A stretch of DNA of 5,202 bases from Pseudarthrobacter sp. (GTDB taxonomy: Bacteria > Actinomycetota > Actinomycetes > Actinomycetales > Micrococcaceae): assembly GCA_013362385.1 (NCBI GenBank), contig JABFWC010000430.1, positions 1 through 5,202 of the forward strand, read 5' to 3'. This document shows, piece after piece, positions 1 to 5,202 of this stretch. Each line of letters begins with the position of its first letter. The stretch's first letter is position 1. The notes beneath the pieces were generated by a model. That model had not been told where the DNA came from. It was given only the letters and a program-made list of their open reading frames with translations, and did no database searches. Made by a program: the position numbers and the translations under genes.

Positions 1-612
1 TTCGCGGTCCAGTCCCAGCTCCTCCCCCGCGGCCGCCATCGCCTCCGCGAGGTAGAAGGCGTATGCGGGGCCTGAACCGCTGATCGCGGACAGTGCATCC
101 ACCTGCTCCTCGGGCACTTCAACAACCGTTCCGGCGCCTTGGAGGATGTCCTTGACCTTCTGCAGCTGTTCGGCGGAGCAGTGGGTGCCCGGGGACACGG
201 AGACGACGCCGCGGCCCAGCTTCGCCGGCGTGTTGGGCATGGTCCGGATAACCGGTTGCCCGGAAGGGAGTGCGGCTTCGAGCTGGGCGATGGACACGGC
301 GGCTGCCACGCTCACCACCACGGTTTCCGGCGAGAGCGCGGGGCCGATTTCGCGTGCCAGGTCTGCGATGCCAACCGGCTTGACGCCAAGGATGACGACG
401 GCGGCGCCCTTGGTCGCCTGCCTGTTGTTGTCGGGCTCTTCCTCGCCGGCGATCGCGGTGATGCCGTGGTAGCGTTCGGCCAGTTCAGCGGCCCGCTCAG
501 CACGGCGCACAGTGGCCACGACGTCGCCGGGGTCGGTACCTGCCTCCAGCAGGCCGCCCAGGATGGCTTCGTTCATGGATCCACAGCCAAGGAATGCGAT
601 TCGGTTGCTCAT
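1..612 (-). CDS. proC: Pyrroline-5-carboxylate reductase, C-terminus cut by window edge
   Basis: ProC reduces 1-pyrroline-5-carboxylate to L-proline with NAD(P)H, the last step of proline biosynthesis, in the cytoplasm. The 204 visible residues start MSNRIAFLGCGSMNEAIL, with the Rossmann GxGxM dinucleotide loop at residues 9-13. The family motif MPNTP lies at 125-129 and LSAISGSGPAY, at the entry to the helical dimerisation domain, at 174-184. About 70 residues are missing, including the conserved Thr-rich proline-binding region near the C-terminus. The ATG at 612 places the GxGxM loop at the usual distance from the N-terminus. GGAGG lies almost against this ATG, which is unusually close for a Shine-Dalgarno site. 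An in-frame GTG at 633 would add seven residues and is the alternative start. The gene is separated from ppx upstream by 229 bp and probably has its own promoter. The identification is secure; the start is less so. Confidence 0.95.
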   Translation of the reverse strand, partial: MSNRIAFLGCGSMNEAILGGLLEAGTDPGDVVATVRRAERAAELAERYHGITAIAGEEEPDNNRQATKGAAVVILGVKPVGIADLAREIGPALSPETVVVSVAAAVSIAQLEAALPSGQPVIRTMPNTPAKLGRGVVSVSPGTHCSAEQLQKVKDILQGAGTVVEVPEEQVDALSAISGSGPAYAFYLAEAMAAAGEELGLDRE

Positions 613-621
613 GCCTCCATC

Positions 622-649
622 ATTACAGTTCACAACCATTCACAGGCAA
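622..649 (-). promoter_or_regulatory. Candidate proC promoter
   Basis: On the minus strand TTGCCT (644-649, four of six matches to TTGACA) is followed after 16 bp by TGTAAT (622-627, five of six matches to TATAAT, but with G in place of the highly conserved second A). Transcription from it would begin about 7 nt downstream, at about 615, leaving almost no leader before the ATG at 612. This is a pattern reading only. The repeats at 629-663 overlap both elements. Confidence 0.35.
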
Positions 650-663
650 CTCACATGTTCACT
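629..663 (-). repeat. Helically phased TGTGA direct repeats upstream of proC
   Basis: Read on the minus strand, the hexamers are AGTGAA (658-663), TGTGAG (650-655), TGTGAA (639-644) and TGTGAA (629-634). The last three are spaced 11 and 10 bp apart, about one helical turn, so they would lie on one face of the DNA. The outermost copy is off phase at 8 bp. The array overlaps the candidate -35 and spacer of proC. Direct, phased half-sites suit a protein that binds cooperatively head to tail. Which protein is unknown. Confidence 0.45.
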
Positions 664-726
664 GCAGGAAGCGTACAAGTTGGGCCCCTACCGTTGTTAT
701 TACCTCATTGAGGGTGCGAGTGATGC

Positions 727-748
727 GGCAGGCATGGGGATGCCTGCC
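727..748 (-). terminator. Perfect 9-bp hairpin, third after ppx
   Basis: GGCAGGCAT (727-735) and ATGCCTGCC (740-748) form a perfect 9-bp stem around a 4-nt loop. It is the furthest from ppx of three hairpins in the ppx-proC gap. There is no U-tract on either strand, so if it terminates transcription it does so as the tail-less type of hairpin often proposed for actinobacteria. It could instead protect the 3' end of the transcript. Confidence 0.5.
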
Positions 749-763
749 AGGGCGCCGGCGGCA

Positions 764-797
764 CGGCAACAGGTTTTCCCCCATTTTCCTGTTGCCG
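764..797 (-). terminator. Perfect 10-bp hairpin with A4-TG5-A4 loop, second after ppx
   Basis: CGGCAACAGG (764-773) pairs perfectly with CCTGTTGCCG (788-797). On the minus strand the 14-nt loop reads AAAATGGGGGAAAA, an unusual purine loop with five G in the middle. There is no U-tract. It lies 44 to 78 nt past the ppx stop codon, so a role in ending or stabilising the ppx mRNA is the simplest reading. Confidence 0.5.
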
Positions 798-834
798 GCC
801 CCGGTGCTTCCGCGTTTAACGGGCACCGGAGGCC
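797..834 (-). terminator. GC-rich hairpin directly after ppx
   Basis: CCGGTGC (801-807) pairs with GCACCGG (823-829). The stem can extend outward by GGCC (797-800) with GGCC (831-834) past a single bulged base at 830, and inward by CCG (810-812) with CGG (820-822) past two unpaired T. It begins about 8 nt after the ppx stop, the normal place for a transcription terminator, but it has no U-tract. Confidence 0.5.
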
Positions 835-841
835 CGGACCT

Positions 842-1831
842 TTAGACGGCGGCTTCGACGGACTTTGACGCTGCCACATGCGGCGCGGGTTCGAGCGGGC
901 CGGCAAACACCAGCTGGTCCAGGCGGCGCAGGATCAGGCCTTCACGGAGCGCCCAGGGGCAGATGCGCAGCTTCTTGAACTTGAACATTTCCAGCGCAGC
1001 CTCGGCCACCAGGGCACCGGCGAGCAGCTGGTGGGCCCGCGCTTCGGAGACGCCGGGCAGGTGAAGGCGGTCCTCGGAACTCATGGCTGAGATCCGCTGG
1101 GTCCAGATGCCCAGGTCGGAGGCATGCAGTTCGCGCTTTACGTATGGTCCTTCGGCGCTGGGAGCGGCACCTGCAATCCTGGCCAGGGAACGGAACGTCT
1201 TGGACGTCCCTGCCACGACATTGGCCCGGCCCAGGCCGTCGAACTCCCGGACAGCCGGCTTGAGTGTTGCCCTGATGAAGCGCCGCAGTTCCTTGACGCT
1301 CTTGGCGGACGGCGGTTCCTCTGCAAGCCAGTCCCGGGTGAGCCTGCTGGCGCCCAGCGGCACCGAGGTGGCCACTTCGGGCAGCTCATCCTGGCCGAAC
1401 GCCATCTCGAAGGAACCGCCGCCGATGTCCAGGTTCAGGATGGGACCGGCGCCCCAGCCGTGCCAGCGCCGGACCGCGAAGAAGGTCATGGACGCTTCTT
1501 CGCTGCCCGTGAGTTCCTGCAGGGTCACGGTGGTTTCGTGCTTCACCCGGGCCAGGACGGCCGGGCCGTTGGTGGCCTCGCGGATGGCGGACGTGCAAAA
1601 AGCAAGCAGGTCTTCCGCCTTGTGCCGTGCCGCAAACTCCCACGCCTCCAAAACGAACTCGGTAAGTTCATGCTGGCCCTGGTCGCTGATGCTGCCGTCC
1701 GGTTCGAGGTACTGCACCAGGGACAGGGGCCGCTTGTGCGAGGCGAACGGGACTGGTTGGGCACCGGGGTGCGCATCCACCAGGAGCAGATGGACAGTGT
1801 TGGACCCGATATCGAGGACGCCTAGCCGCAT
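842..1831 (-). CDS. ppx: Exopolyphosphatase of the Ppx/GppA family (single-module, Ppx1 type)
   Basis: Enzymes of this family release terminal phosphate from polyphosphate, and some also act on pppGpp. They are cytoplasmic members of the sugar kinase/Hsp70/actin ATPase fold. The 329 residues show phosphate-1 DIGSNT at 7-12, TSAIR at 80-84, the GSEEA segment at 109-113 holding the likely catalytic Glu, phosphate-2 DIGGGSFE at 135-142, and the actinobacterial CPWALREGLILRRLD signature at 291-305. It has only the two actin-like lobes and lacks the C-terminal HD-like domain of the roughly 500-residue E. coli Ppx and GppA. It resembles M. tuberculosis Rv0496 from memory. Polyphosphate versus pppGpp preference cannot be read from the sequence. 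The ATG lies 7 nt after the SseB-family stop, and the GAGGAA at 1842-1847 overlaps that gene's last codons, suggesting co-transcription and perhaps coupled translation. The motif DIGSNT so near the N-terminus confirms the start. Confidence 0.93.
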   Translation of the reverse strand: MRLGVLDIGSNTVHLLLVDAHPGAQPVPFASHKRPLSLVQYLEPDGSISDQGQHELTEFVLEAWEFAARHKAEDLLAFCTSAIREATNGPAVLARVKHETTVTLQELTGSEEASMTFFAVRRWHGWGAGPILNLDIGGGSFEMAFGQDELPEVATSVPLGASRLTRDWLAEEPPSAKSVKELRRFIRATLKPAVREFDGLGRANVVAGTSKTFRSLARIAGAAPSAEGPYVKRELHASDLGIWTQRISAMSSEDRLHLPGVSEARAHQLLAGALVAEAALEMFKFKKLRICPWALREGLILRRLDQLVFAGPLEPAPHVAASKSVEAAV

Positions 1832-1838
1832 GGTGCCA

Positions 1839-2258
1839 TTATTCCTCGTCGGCGCGTTTGAAGTCGCGCCTGATGTTGGCCACGCCCTCCGGGTTGATTT
1901 CGAAGCCGTAGGCGGCTCCGGGGTTGATCACCAGGCCCAGTTCGTCACCGATGTTCGCGATGATGGCTGCGCCCTGCGTGCCCAGCACGTTGGGGGCCGC
2001 TTCCAGGTAGGGCTTGTCCACCCGGCTCGGGTGCGAAAAGACGGCCAGGACGGGGTCGCCGTCGGCGTTGGCAAGCACCAGGGGCTCCACCTGGGAGTCC
2101 TCGGTCTCCACCGTGTCCGAGCTGATGATGTAGACCTCGCTGTTCAGGAAGGACAGGATAACGTCCACGGGGTTCGCGTCGGGCTGGCCGCCGGTGGCGA
2201 GTTTTTCTTCGAGGTCGTTGAGCGGAGCGGGATCGTCAATTCCTGGCTGTTCAGTCAT
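1839..2258 (-). CDS. SseB-family protein (SseB N-terminal domain), function unknown
   Basis: This 139-residue protein matches the SseB N-terminal domain pattern. A leader of about 30 polar, acidic residues precedes an alpha/beta domain with the strand-rich core PLVLANADGDPVLAVFSHP at 59-77 and the conserved GLVINPGAAYGFEINPEG at 108-125. The family is common in actinobacteria and is named from enterobacterial SseB (enhanced serine sensitivity), but no biochemical role is established here. There is no signal peptide or membrane segment, so it is probably cytoplasmic. An in-frame TGA lies 15 to 13 nt before the ATG, so the start cannot lie further upstream. AGGGG ends only 1 nt before the ATG, an unusually tight Shine-Dalgarno spacing. 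It follows topA after 51 bp that contain a strong hairpin, and it leads ppx by 7 nt, so it probably pairs with ppx as a unit. Family assignment is good; function is open. Confidence 0.85.
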   Translation of the reverse strand: MTEQPGIDDPAPLNDLEEKLATGGQPDANPVDVILSFLNSEVYIISSDTVETEDSQVEPLVLANADGDPVLAVFSHPSRVDKPYLEAAPNVLGTQGAAIIANIGDELGLVINPGAAYGFEINPEGVANIRRDFKRADEE

Positions 2259-2278
2259 TCCCCTAGCCGATCACGATA

Positions 2279-2308
2279 CGGTGGCCGGCGCAAACGCGCC
2301 GGCCACCG
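2279..2308 (-). terminator. Strong 13-bp hairpin after topA
   Basis: CGGTGGCCGGCGC (2279-2291) and GCGCCGGCCACCG (2296-2308) form a perfect 13-bp stem, 12 of its pairs being G-C, around a 4-nt loop (GTTT on the minus strand). It starts 1 nt after the topA TGA. The downstream minus-strand sequence TATCGTGAT has no U-tract. It is the strongest inverted repeat I find in the window and most likely terminates or attenuates topA transcription ahead of the SseB-family gene. Partial read-through would still feed sseB and ppx. Confidence 0.75.
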
Positions 2309-2309
2309 A

Positions 2310-5036
2310 TCATTTCTTGGCCGTTGCCTTCTTCTTGGCCGGGGCCTTGCGCGCGGCGGTGCGCTTGACCGGTCCCTTGGCGCGCTTCTCGGCCAGCAGT
2401 TCCACCGCCTGCTCGCGGGTCAGTTCTTCCAGCGAGGTGGCCCGCGGAACGGTGATGTTGGTGATGCCGTCGGTGATGTAGGGGCCGAAGCGGCCTTCCT
2501 TCACGACAATGTTCTTCTCGGACACGGGGTCCGGGCCGAACTCTGCCAGCGGCGGCACCGCGGCCCGTGCGCCGCGCTGCTTGGGCTGGGAGTAGATCTC
2601 CAGCGCTTGTTCCAGGGTGATCGTGAAGATCTCCTCTTCGGATCCGATGGAGCGGGAGTCGGTCCCCTTCTTCAGGTACGGGCCGAACCTGCCGTTCTGG
2701 ACGGTGATGAGGTTGCCTTCGGCGTCCTCACCCAGGACACGGGGCAGGCTCATCAGCTGGAGCGCCTCGTCCAAGGTGACCGACTCGACGCTCATGGACT
2801 TGAAGAGCGACCCGGTGCGCGGTTTGGCCTTGACCGGCTTCTTGGGCGGCTTGGGCTTGCCGTTCTTGTAGTACTCCACCGGCTGGGCGGCGATCTGTTC
2901 TTCGGTCATCTCGGGGATGACCTCAGTGACGTAGGCGCCGTACCGGCCGTTCTTGGCCACCACGGTGTGCCCGGTGTGCGGGTCCGTGCCCAGGACGCGC
3001 TCCTCGGGGGCCGCGGTCTCCATCAGCTCGATGGCTTTGGCCGCGGTCAGCTCGTCCGGTGCCAGGTCCTCGGGGACGTTGGCCCGCGCGGACTCGACGA
3101 TCTCGCCCGTCTTCGGGTCCACCACCGCGGCGGAGCTCTCCAGGTACGGGCCGAACTTGCCCACCCGCAGAGTGATCTCGTCAGTGATGGGAATGGAATT
3201 GATTTCCCGGGCGTCGATTTCGCCGAGGTTGTTCACGATGCTCAGCAGGCCGGGGTCGGAGTCCTCACCGAAGTAGAAGTGCCGCAGCCAGGACGTGCCG
3301 GCTTCCTGGCCGTTGGCGATTTTGTCCAGGTCGCCTTCCATGTCGGCGGTGAACTCGTAATCGACGTAGTCGCTGAAGTGCTGTTCCAGCAGCCGGATGA
3401 CGGAGAAGGCGATCCAGCTGGGCACCAGGGCCGAACCCTGCTTCCGGACGTAGCCGCGGTCTTGGATGGTGGAAATGGTGGAGGCATACGTGGACGGCCG
3501 TCCGATGCCCCGCTTCTCCAGCTCGGCGGTCAGCGACGCTTCGGTGTAGCGCGGCGGCGGCGAGGTCTCGTGCCCCACGGCCACGATGTCGGCGGCGGTC
3601 AGGGAATCGCCCCTGGCCACGTTCGGCAGTCGGCGTGCTTCGTCCGAATCGTCGTCGCCCCGTGTTTCGTCCTTGCCTTCCTCGTAGGCGGCAAGGAAGC
3701 CGGGGAACGTGATCACGGTACCGGAGGCTGAGAATTCGGCGTCGCGGCCGTCGGAGGCCACGGCGCCCAGGCGGATGGTCGCCGTCGAGCCCTTGGCATC
3801 GCCCATCTGCGAGGCGACGGTGCGCTTCCAGATGAGCTCGTAGAGCCGGAACTCGTCGCCGGAGAGCTGGGAGGCCACCTGGGCCGGGGTGCGGAAGGAG
3901 TCGCCGGCCGGGCGGATGGCCTCGTGCGCTTCCTGGGCGTTGGCGGCCTTGTTGGAGTAGACGCGTGGCGACTGCGGGACGTATTCGGGCCCGTACAGCT
4001 CCGATGCCTGGCGGCGCGCGGCCGTAATGGCCTCGTCGCTCAGCGCCGAGGAGTCGGTACGCATATAGGTGATGTAGCCGTTTTCATACAGGCGCTGGGC
4101 GATCTGCATGGTGCTCTTGGACGAGAAGCGCAGCTTCCGGCCCGCCTCCTGCTGCAGCGTGGAGGTGGTGAACGGGGCGGCAGGCCGGCGGGTGTAGGGC
4201 TTGGTGTCAACGGAACGGACGCGGAACGGAGCATCCTGCAGCCCCGCCGCCAGGGACGTCGCCAGCTCCTCGTTGAGGTGGGCTACGTTCTTGGAGACCA
4301 GCTCGCCGTCGTCGTTGAAGTCACGCCCGGTGGCAACCTTCGCGCCGTCCACGGCGGCCAGCTTGGCCTTGAAGGAGCCGGACTCCGCGCCGAACTGGCC
4401 GGTGAGGTCCCAGTAGGAGGCAGCCTTGAAGGCCATCCGCTCGCGTTCACGGTCCACCACCATGCGGGTGACCACTGACTGCACGCGGCCGGCGGACAGG
4501 CCGCGGGCAACCTTGCGCCACAGCACAGGAGAGATTTCGTAGCCATAAAGACGGTCCAGGATGCGGCGGGTTTCCTGGGCGTCGACCAGCGCGGAGTCGA
4601 CGTCGCGCAGGTTGCCCATGGCGCGCTGGATCGCTTCCTTGGTGATTTCGCCGAACGTCATCCGGTACACCGGGACCTTGGGCTTGAGCACTTCCAGCAG
4701 GTGCCACGCGATGGCTTCGCCCTCGCGGTCCCCATCTGTTGCGAGATAGAGTTCATCGGCGTCCTTGAGCGCGGCCTTGAGCTCGGTCACCTTTTTCTTC
4801 TTGTCCGGCGACACCACGTAGTAGGGCTTGAAGTCGTGGTCGATGTCGACGGCGAACTTGCCGACGGAGGTCTTCTTCAGTTCGGCGGGAAGCTCGGACG
4901 GCTGTGGCAGGTCCCGGATGTGACCGATGGAGGCCTCAACGATGAAGCCCTCGCCCAGGTACTTGGCGATGGTCTTGCTCTTGGCCGGAGACTCCACAAT
5001 CACGAGTTTCTTGCCGGTTTTGGCCTTGCTTGGCAC
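2310..5036 (-). CDS. topA: DNA topoisomerase I, type IA (actinobacterial form)
   Basis: TopA relaxes negative supercoils by passing one DNA strand through a transient tyrosine-linked break. Length is 908 residues from the GTG at 5036. The Toprim domain carries VESPAK with Glu15 and the metal-binding TDGDREGEAIAWH with Asp101, Asp103 and Glu105. LSAGRVQS is at 180-187. The catalytic Tyr324 is in GYITYMRTD, and QEAHEAIRP (367-375) and GIGRPSTYA (510-518) complete the core. There are no cysteine zinc fingers. Instead four Toprim-C-type repeats carry GKFGPY (626-631), GRYGAY (697-702), GRFGPY (782-787) and GRFGPY (848-853), with a basic linker at 724-740 and a Lys/Arg-rich tail at 884-908, as in actinobacterial enzymes. 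I chose the GTG because AGGAG lies 4 nt before it and the Toprim start fits. An ATG at 5078 would add 14 poorly conserved-looking residues. The gene appears intact. Confidence 0.97.
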   Translation of the reverse strand: MPSKAKTGKKLVIVESPAKSKTIAKYLGEGFIVEASIGHIRDLPQPSELPAELKKTSVGKFAVDIDHDFKPYYVVSPDKKKKVTELKAALKDADELYLATDGDREGEAIAWHLLEVLKPKVPVYRMTFGEITKEAIQRAMGNLRDVDSALVDAQETRRILDRLYGYEISPVLWRKVARGLSAGRVQSVVTRMVVDRERERMAFKAASYWDLTGQFGAESGSFKAKLAAVDGAKVATGRDFNDDGELVSKNVAHLNEELATSLAAGLQDAPFRVRSVDTKPYTRRPAAPFTTSTLQQEAGRKLRFSSKSTMQIAQRLYENGYITYMRTDSSALSDEAITAARRQASELYGPEYVPQSPRVYSNKAANAQEAHEAIRPAGDSFRTPAQVASQLSGDEFRLYELIWKRTVASQMGDAKGSTATIRLGAVASDGRDAEFSASGTVITFPGFLAAYEEGKDETRGDDDSDEARRLPNVARGDSLTAADIVAVGHETSPPPRYTEASLTAELEKRGIGRPSTYASTISTIQDRGYVRKQGSALVPSWIAFSVIRLLEQHFSDYVDYEFTADMEGDLDKIANGQEAGTSWLRHFYFGEDSDPGLLSIVNNLGEIDAREINSIPITDEITLRVGKFGPYLESSAAVVDPKTGEIVESARANVPEDLAPDELTAAKAIELMETAAPEERVLGTDPHTGHTVVAKNGRYGAYVTEVIPEMTEEQIAAQPVEYYKNGKPKPPKKPVKAKPRTGSLFKSMSVESVTLDEALQLMSLPRVLGEDAEGNLITVQNGRFGPYLKKGTDSRSIGSEEEIFTITLEQALEIYSQPKQRGARAAVPPLAEFGPDPVSEKNIVVKEGRFGPYITDGITNITVPRATSLEELTREQAVELLAEKRAKGPVKRTAARKAPAKKKATAKK

Positions 5037-5040
5037 GGTG

Positions 5041-5045
5041 CTCCT
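5041..5045 (-). promoter_or_regulatory. Ribosome binding site that fixes the topA GTG start
   Basis: The minus strand reads AGGAG, then four bases (CACC), then GTG. This is the best Shine-Dalgarno match near the gene's 5' end. No comparable site precedes the ATG at 5078, so the GTG start is preferred. Confidence 0.75.
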
Positions 5046-5091
5046 ACAGAAAAAGATTGCTCGGGCAGATGCGCCCATGTTCGCCTAGTTC

Positions 5092-5120
5092 ACCATATTT
5101 TGCAGAATTCTGCGCATCCA
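5092..5120 (-). promoter_or_regulatory. Candidate topA promoter
   Basis: On the minus strand TGGATG (5115-5120, a weak -35) and TATGGT (5092-5097, a good TAnnnT -10) are separated by exactly 17 bp. A run of four A precedes the -10. Transcription would start near 5085, giving a leader of about 50 nt before the GTG at 5036. The spacer contains the palindrome at 5102-5113. Evidence is sequence pattern and position only. Confidence 0.45.
5102..5113. promoter_or_regulatory. 12-bp palindrome in the topA promoter spacer (possible operator)
   Basis: GCAGAATTCTGC is a perfect inverted repeat with no spacer. It lies between the candidate -35 and -10 of topA, where a bound dimer would block RNA polymerase. 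I do not recognise it as the site of a named regulator. Confidence 0.35.
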
Positions 5121-5129
5121 TGTGGAAAA
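5121..5129 (-). promoter_or_regulatory. DnaA-box-like 9-mer upstream of topA
   Basis: The minus strand reads TTTTCCACA, which fits the relaxed DnaA-box consensus TTWTNCACA. It differs at the third position from the TTGTCCACA/TTATCCACA forms preferred in actinobacteria. It abuts the candidate topA -35. It is a single site, so chance is possible. Confidence 0.3.
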
Positions 5130-5139
5130 GAGGGGGGTT

Positions 5140-5159
5140 GCCGGGGAGGCCTCCCGAGC
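5140..5159 (-). terminator. GC-rich palindrome after the upstream gene
   Basis: GGGAGGCCTCCC is a perfect palindrome just past the stop codon of the partial gene. As RNA it could fold as CGGGA / TCCC-CG around a GGCC loop with one bulge. A pyrimidine tract ending CTCTTTT follows about 10 to 20 nt later. It is a plausible but weak terminator separating the upstream gene from topA. Confidence 0.35.
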
Positions 5160-5160
5160 C

Positions 5161-5202
5161 TCATTCCCTGGCAGTGATCTGGAAGCCGTCGCGCACCAGA
5201 TT
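5161..5202 (-). CDS. C-terminal end of an unidentified upstream gene
   Basis: The minus strand from the right edge reads NLVRDGFQITARE and then TGA. Only 13 residues are visible, too few to assign a family. The reading frame is preferred because its stop is followed by a GC-rich palindrome and then the candidate topA promoter. The other two minus-strand frames are also open here, so the frame is not proven. In many actinobacteria a helicase/TadE-like secretion cluster lies near topA, so a TadE-like protein is one possibility. That is a guess from context. Confidence 0.4.
   Translation of the reverse strand, partial: NLVRDGFQITARE

Noticed and set aside
139..711. A 190-codon plus-strand ORF opposite proC
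   Set aside because: It is antisense to conserved proC motifs and has no family features or ribosome site of note. It is a compositional shadow.
707..742. An 11-codon minus-strand mini-ORF (MPAASLAPSMR) that could be a leader peptide for proC
   Set aside because: Its start lies inside the 727-748 hairpin with no clear ribosome site, and it has no proline run or other attenuator logic.
1083..3731. An 882-codon plus-strand ORF spanning ppx, the SseB-family gene and part of topA
   Set aside because: It runs antisense through three well-supported genes. Its translation is rich in Arg, Gly, Val and His with no recognisable motif, as expected from stop-poor antisense frames in high-GC DNA.
5051..5076. 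Small hairpin GGGC-loop-GCCC followed by a T-run in the topA leader, resembling an attenuator
   Set aside because: The stem is only 4 bp and the T-run begins several bases after it, too weak to claim as a terminator or attenuator.
5037..5078. topA start at ATG 5078
   Set aside because: It would add 14 residues (MGASARAIFFCRST) that do not look like the family N-terminus, and no good ribosome site precedes it. The GTG at 5036 has AGGAG at ideal spacing.
3924..5177. Plus-strand ORFs of 184 and 158 codons opposite the 5' half of topA and its promoter
   Set aside because: Both are antisense to the catalytic core of topA and look compositional. The second also crosses the topA promoter region.
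1..5202. Search for CRISPR arrays, tRNA/rRNA genes, insertion sequences, toxin-antitoxin pairs or a novel defence system
   Set aside because: No regularly spaced long repeats, RNA gene signatures, transposase motifs or unexplained multi-gene cassette were seen. Nearly all of the window is accounted for by housekeeping genes.

Overview
The window comes from a high-GC actinobacterium, most likely a member of the Micrococcaceae (Arthrobacter or Pseudarthrobacter type). The evidence is the GC-rich third codon positions, an actinobacterial DNA topoisomerase I with no zinc fingers and a lysine-rich tail, a Ppx that closely resembles the mycobacterial Ppx1 (Rv0496) type, and proC next to ppx as in mycobacteria. 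This assignment rests on recalled family features, not on a database search.

Every gene I can support lies on the minus strand, so the window reads right to left. At the right edge (5161-5202) is the last stretch of an unidentified gene. An intergenic region follows that holds a GC-rich palindrome, a DnaA-box-like 9-mer and a plausible topA promoter with a perfect 12-bp palindrome in its spacer. topA (5036-2310, GTG start) fills over half the window. A strong 13-bp-stem hairpin sits 1 nt after its stop codon. Next come a small SseB-family gene (2258-1839) and, 7 nt on, a ppx/gppA-family exopolyphosphatase gene (1831-842), which are probably co-transcribed. The 229-bp gap after ppx holds three consecutive hairpins, then helically phased TGTGA repeats over a possible promoter for proC. 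proC starts at 612 and is cut by the left edge.

The genes serve separate housekeeping roles: DNA supercoiling (TopA), polyphosphate or related phosphate metabolism (Ppx) and the last step of proline biosynthesis (ProC). The SseB-family protein has no assigned role. I see no mobile element, CRISPR array, RNA gene, toxin-antitoxin pair or defence system. The many long plus-strand ORFs, including one of 882 codons, are antisense shadows. The material worth a second look is regulatory: the phased repeats and possibly leaderless start at proC, the topA promoter operator, and the hairpin cluster after ppx.
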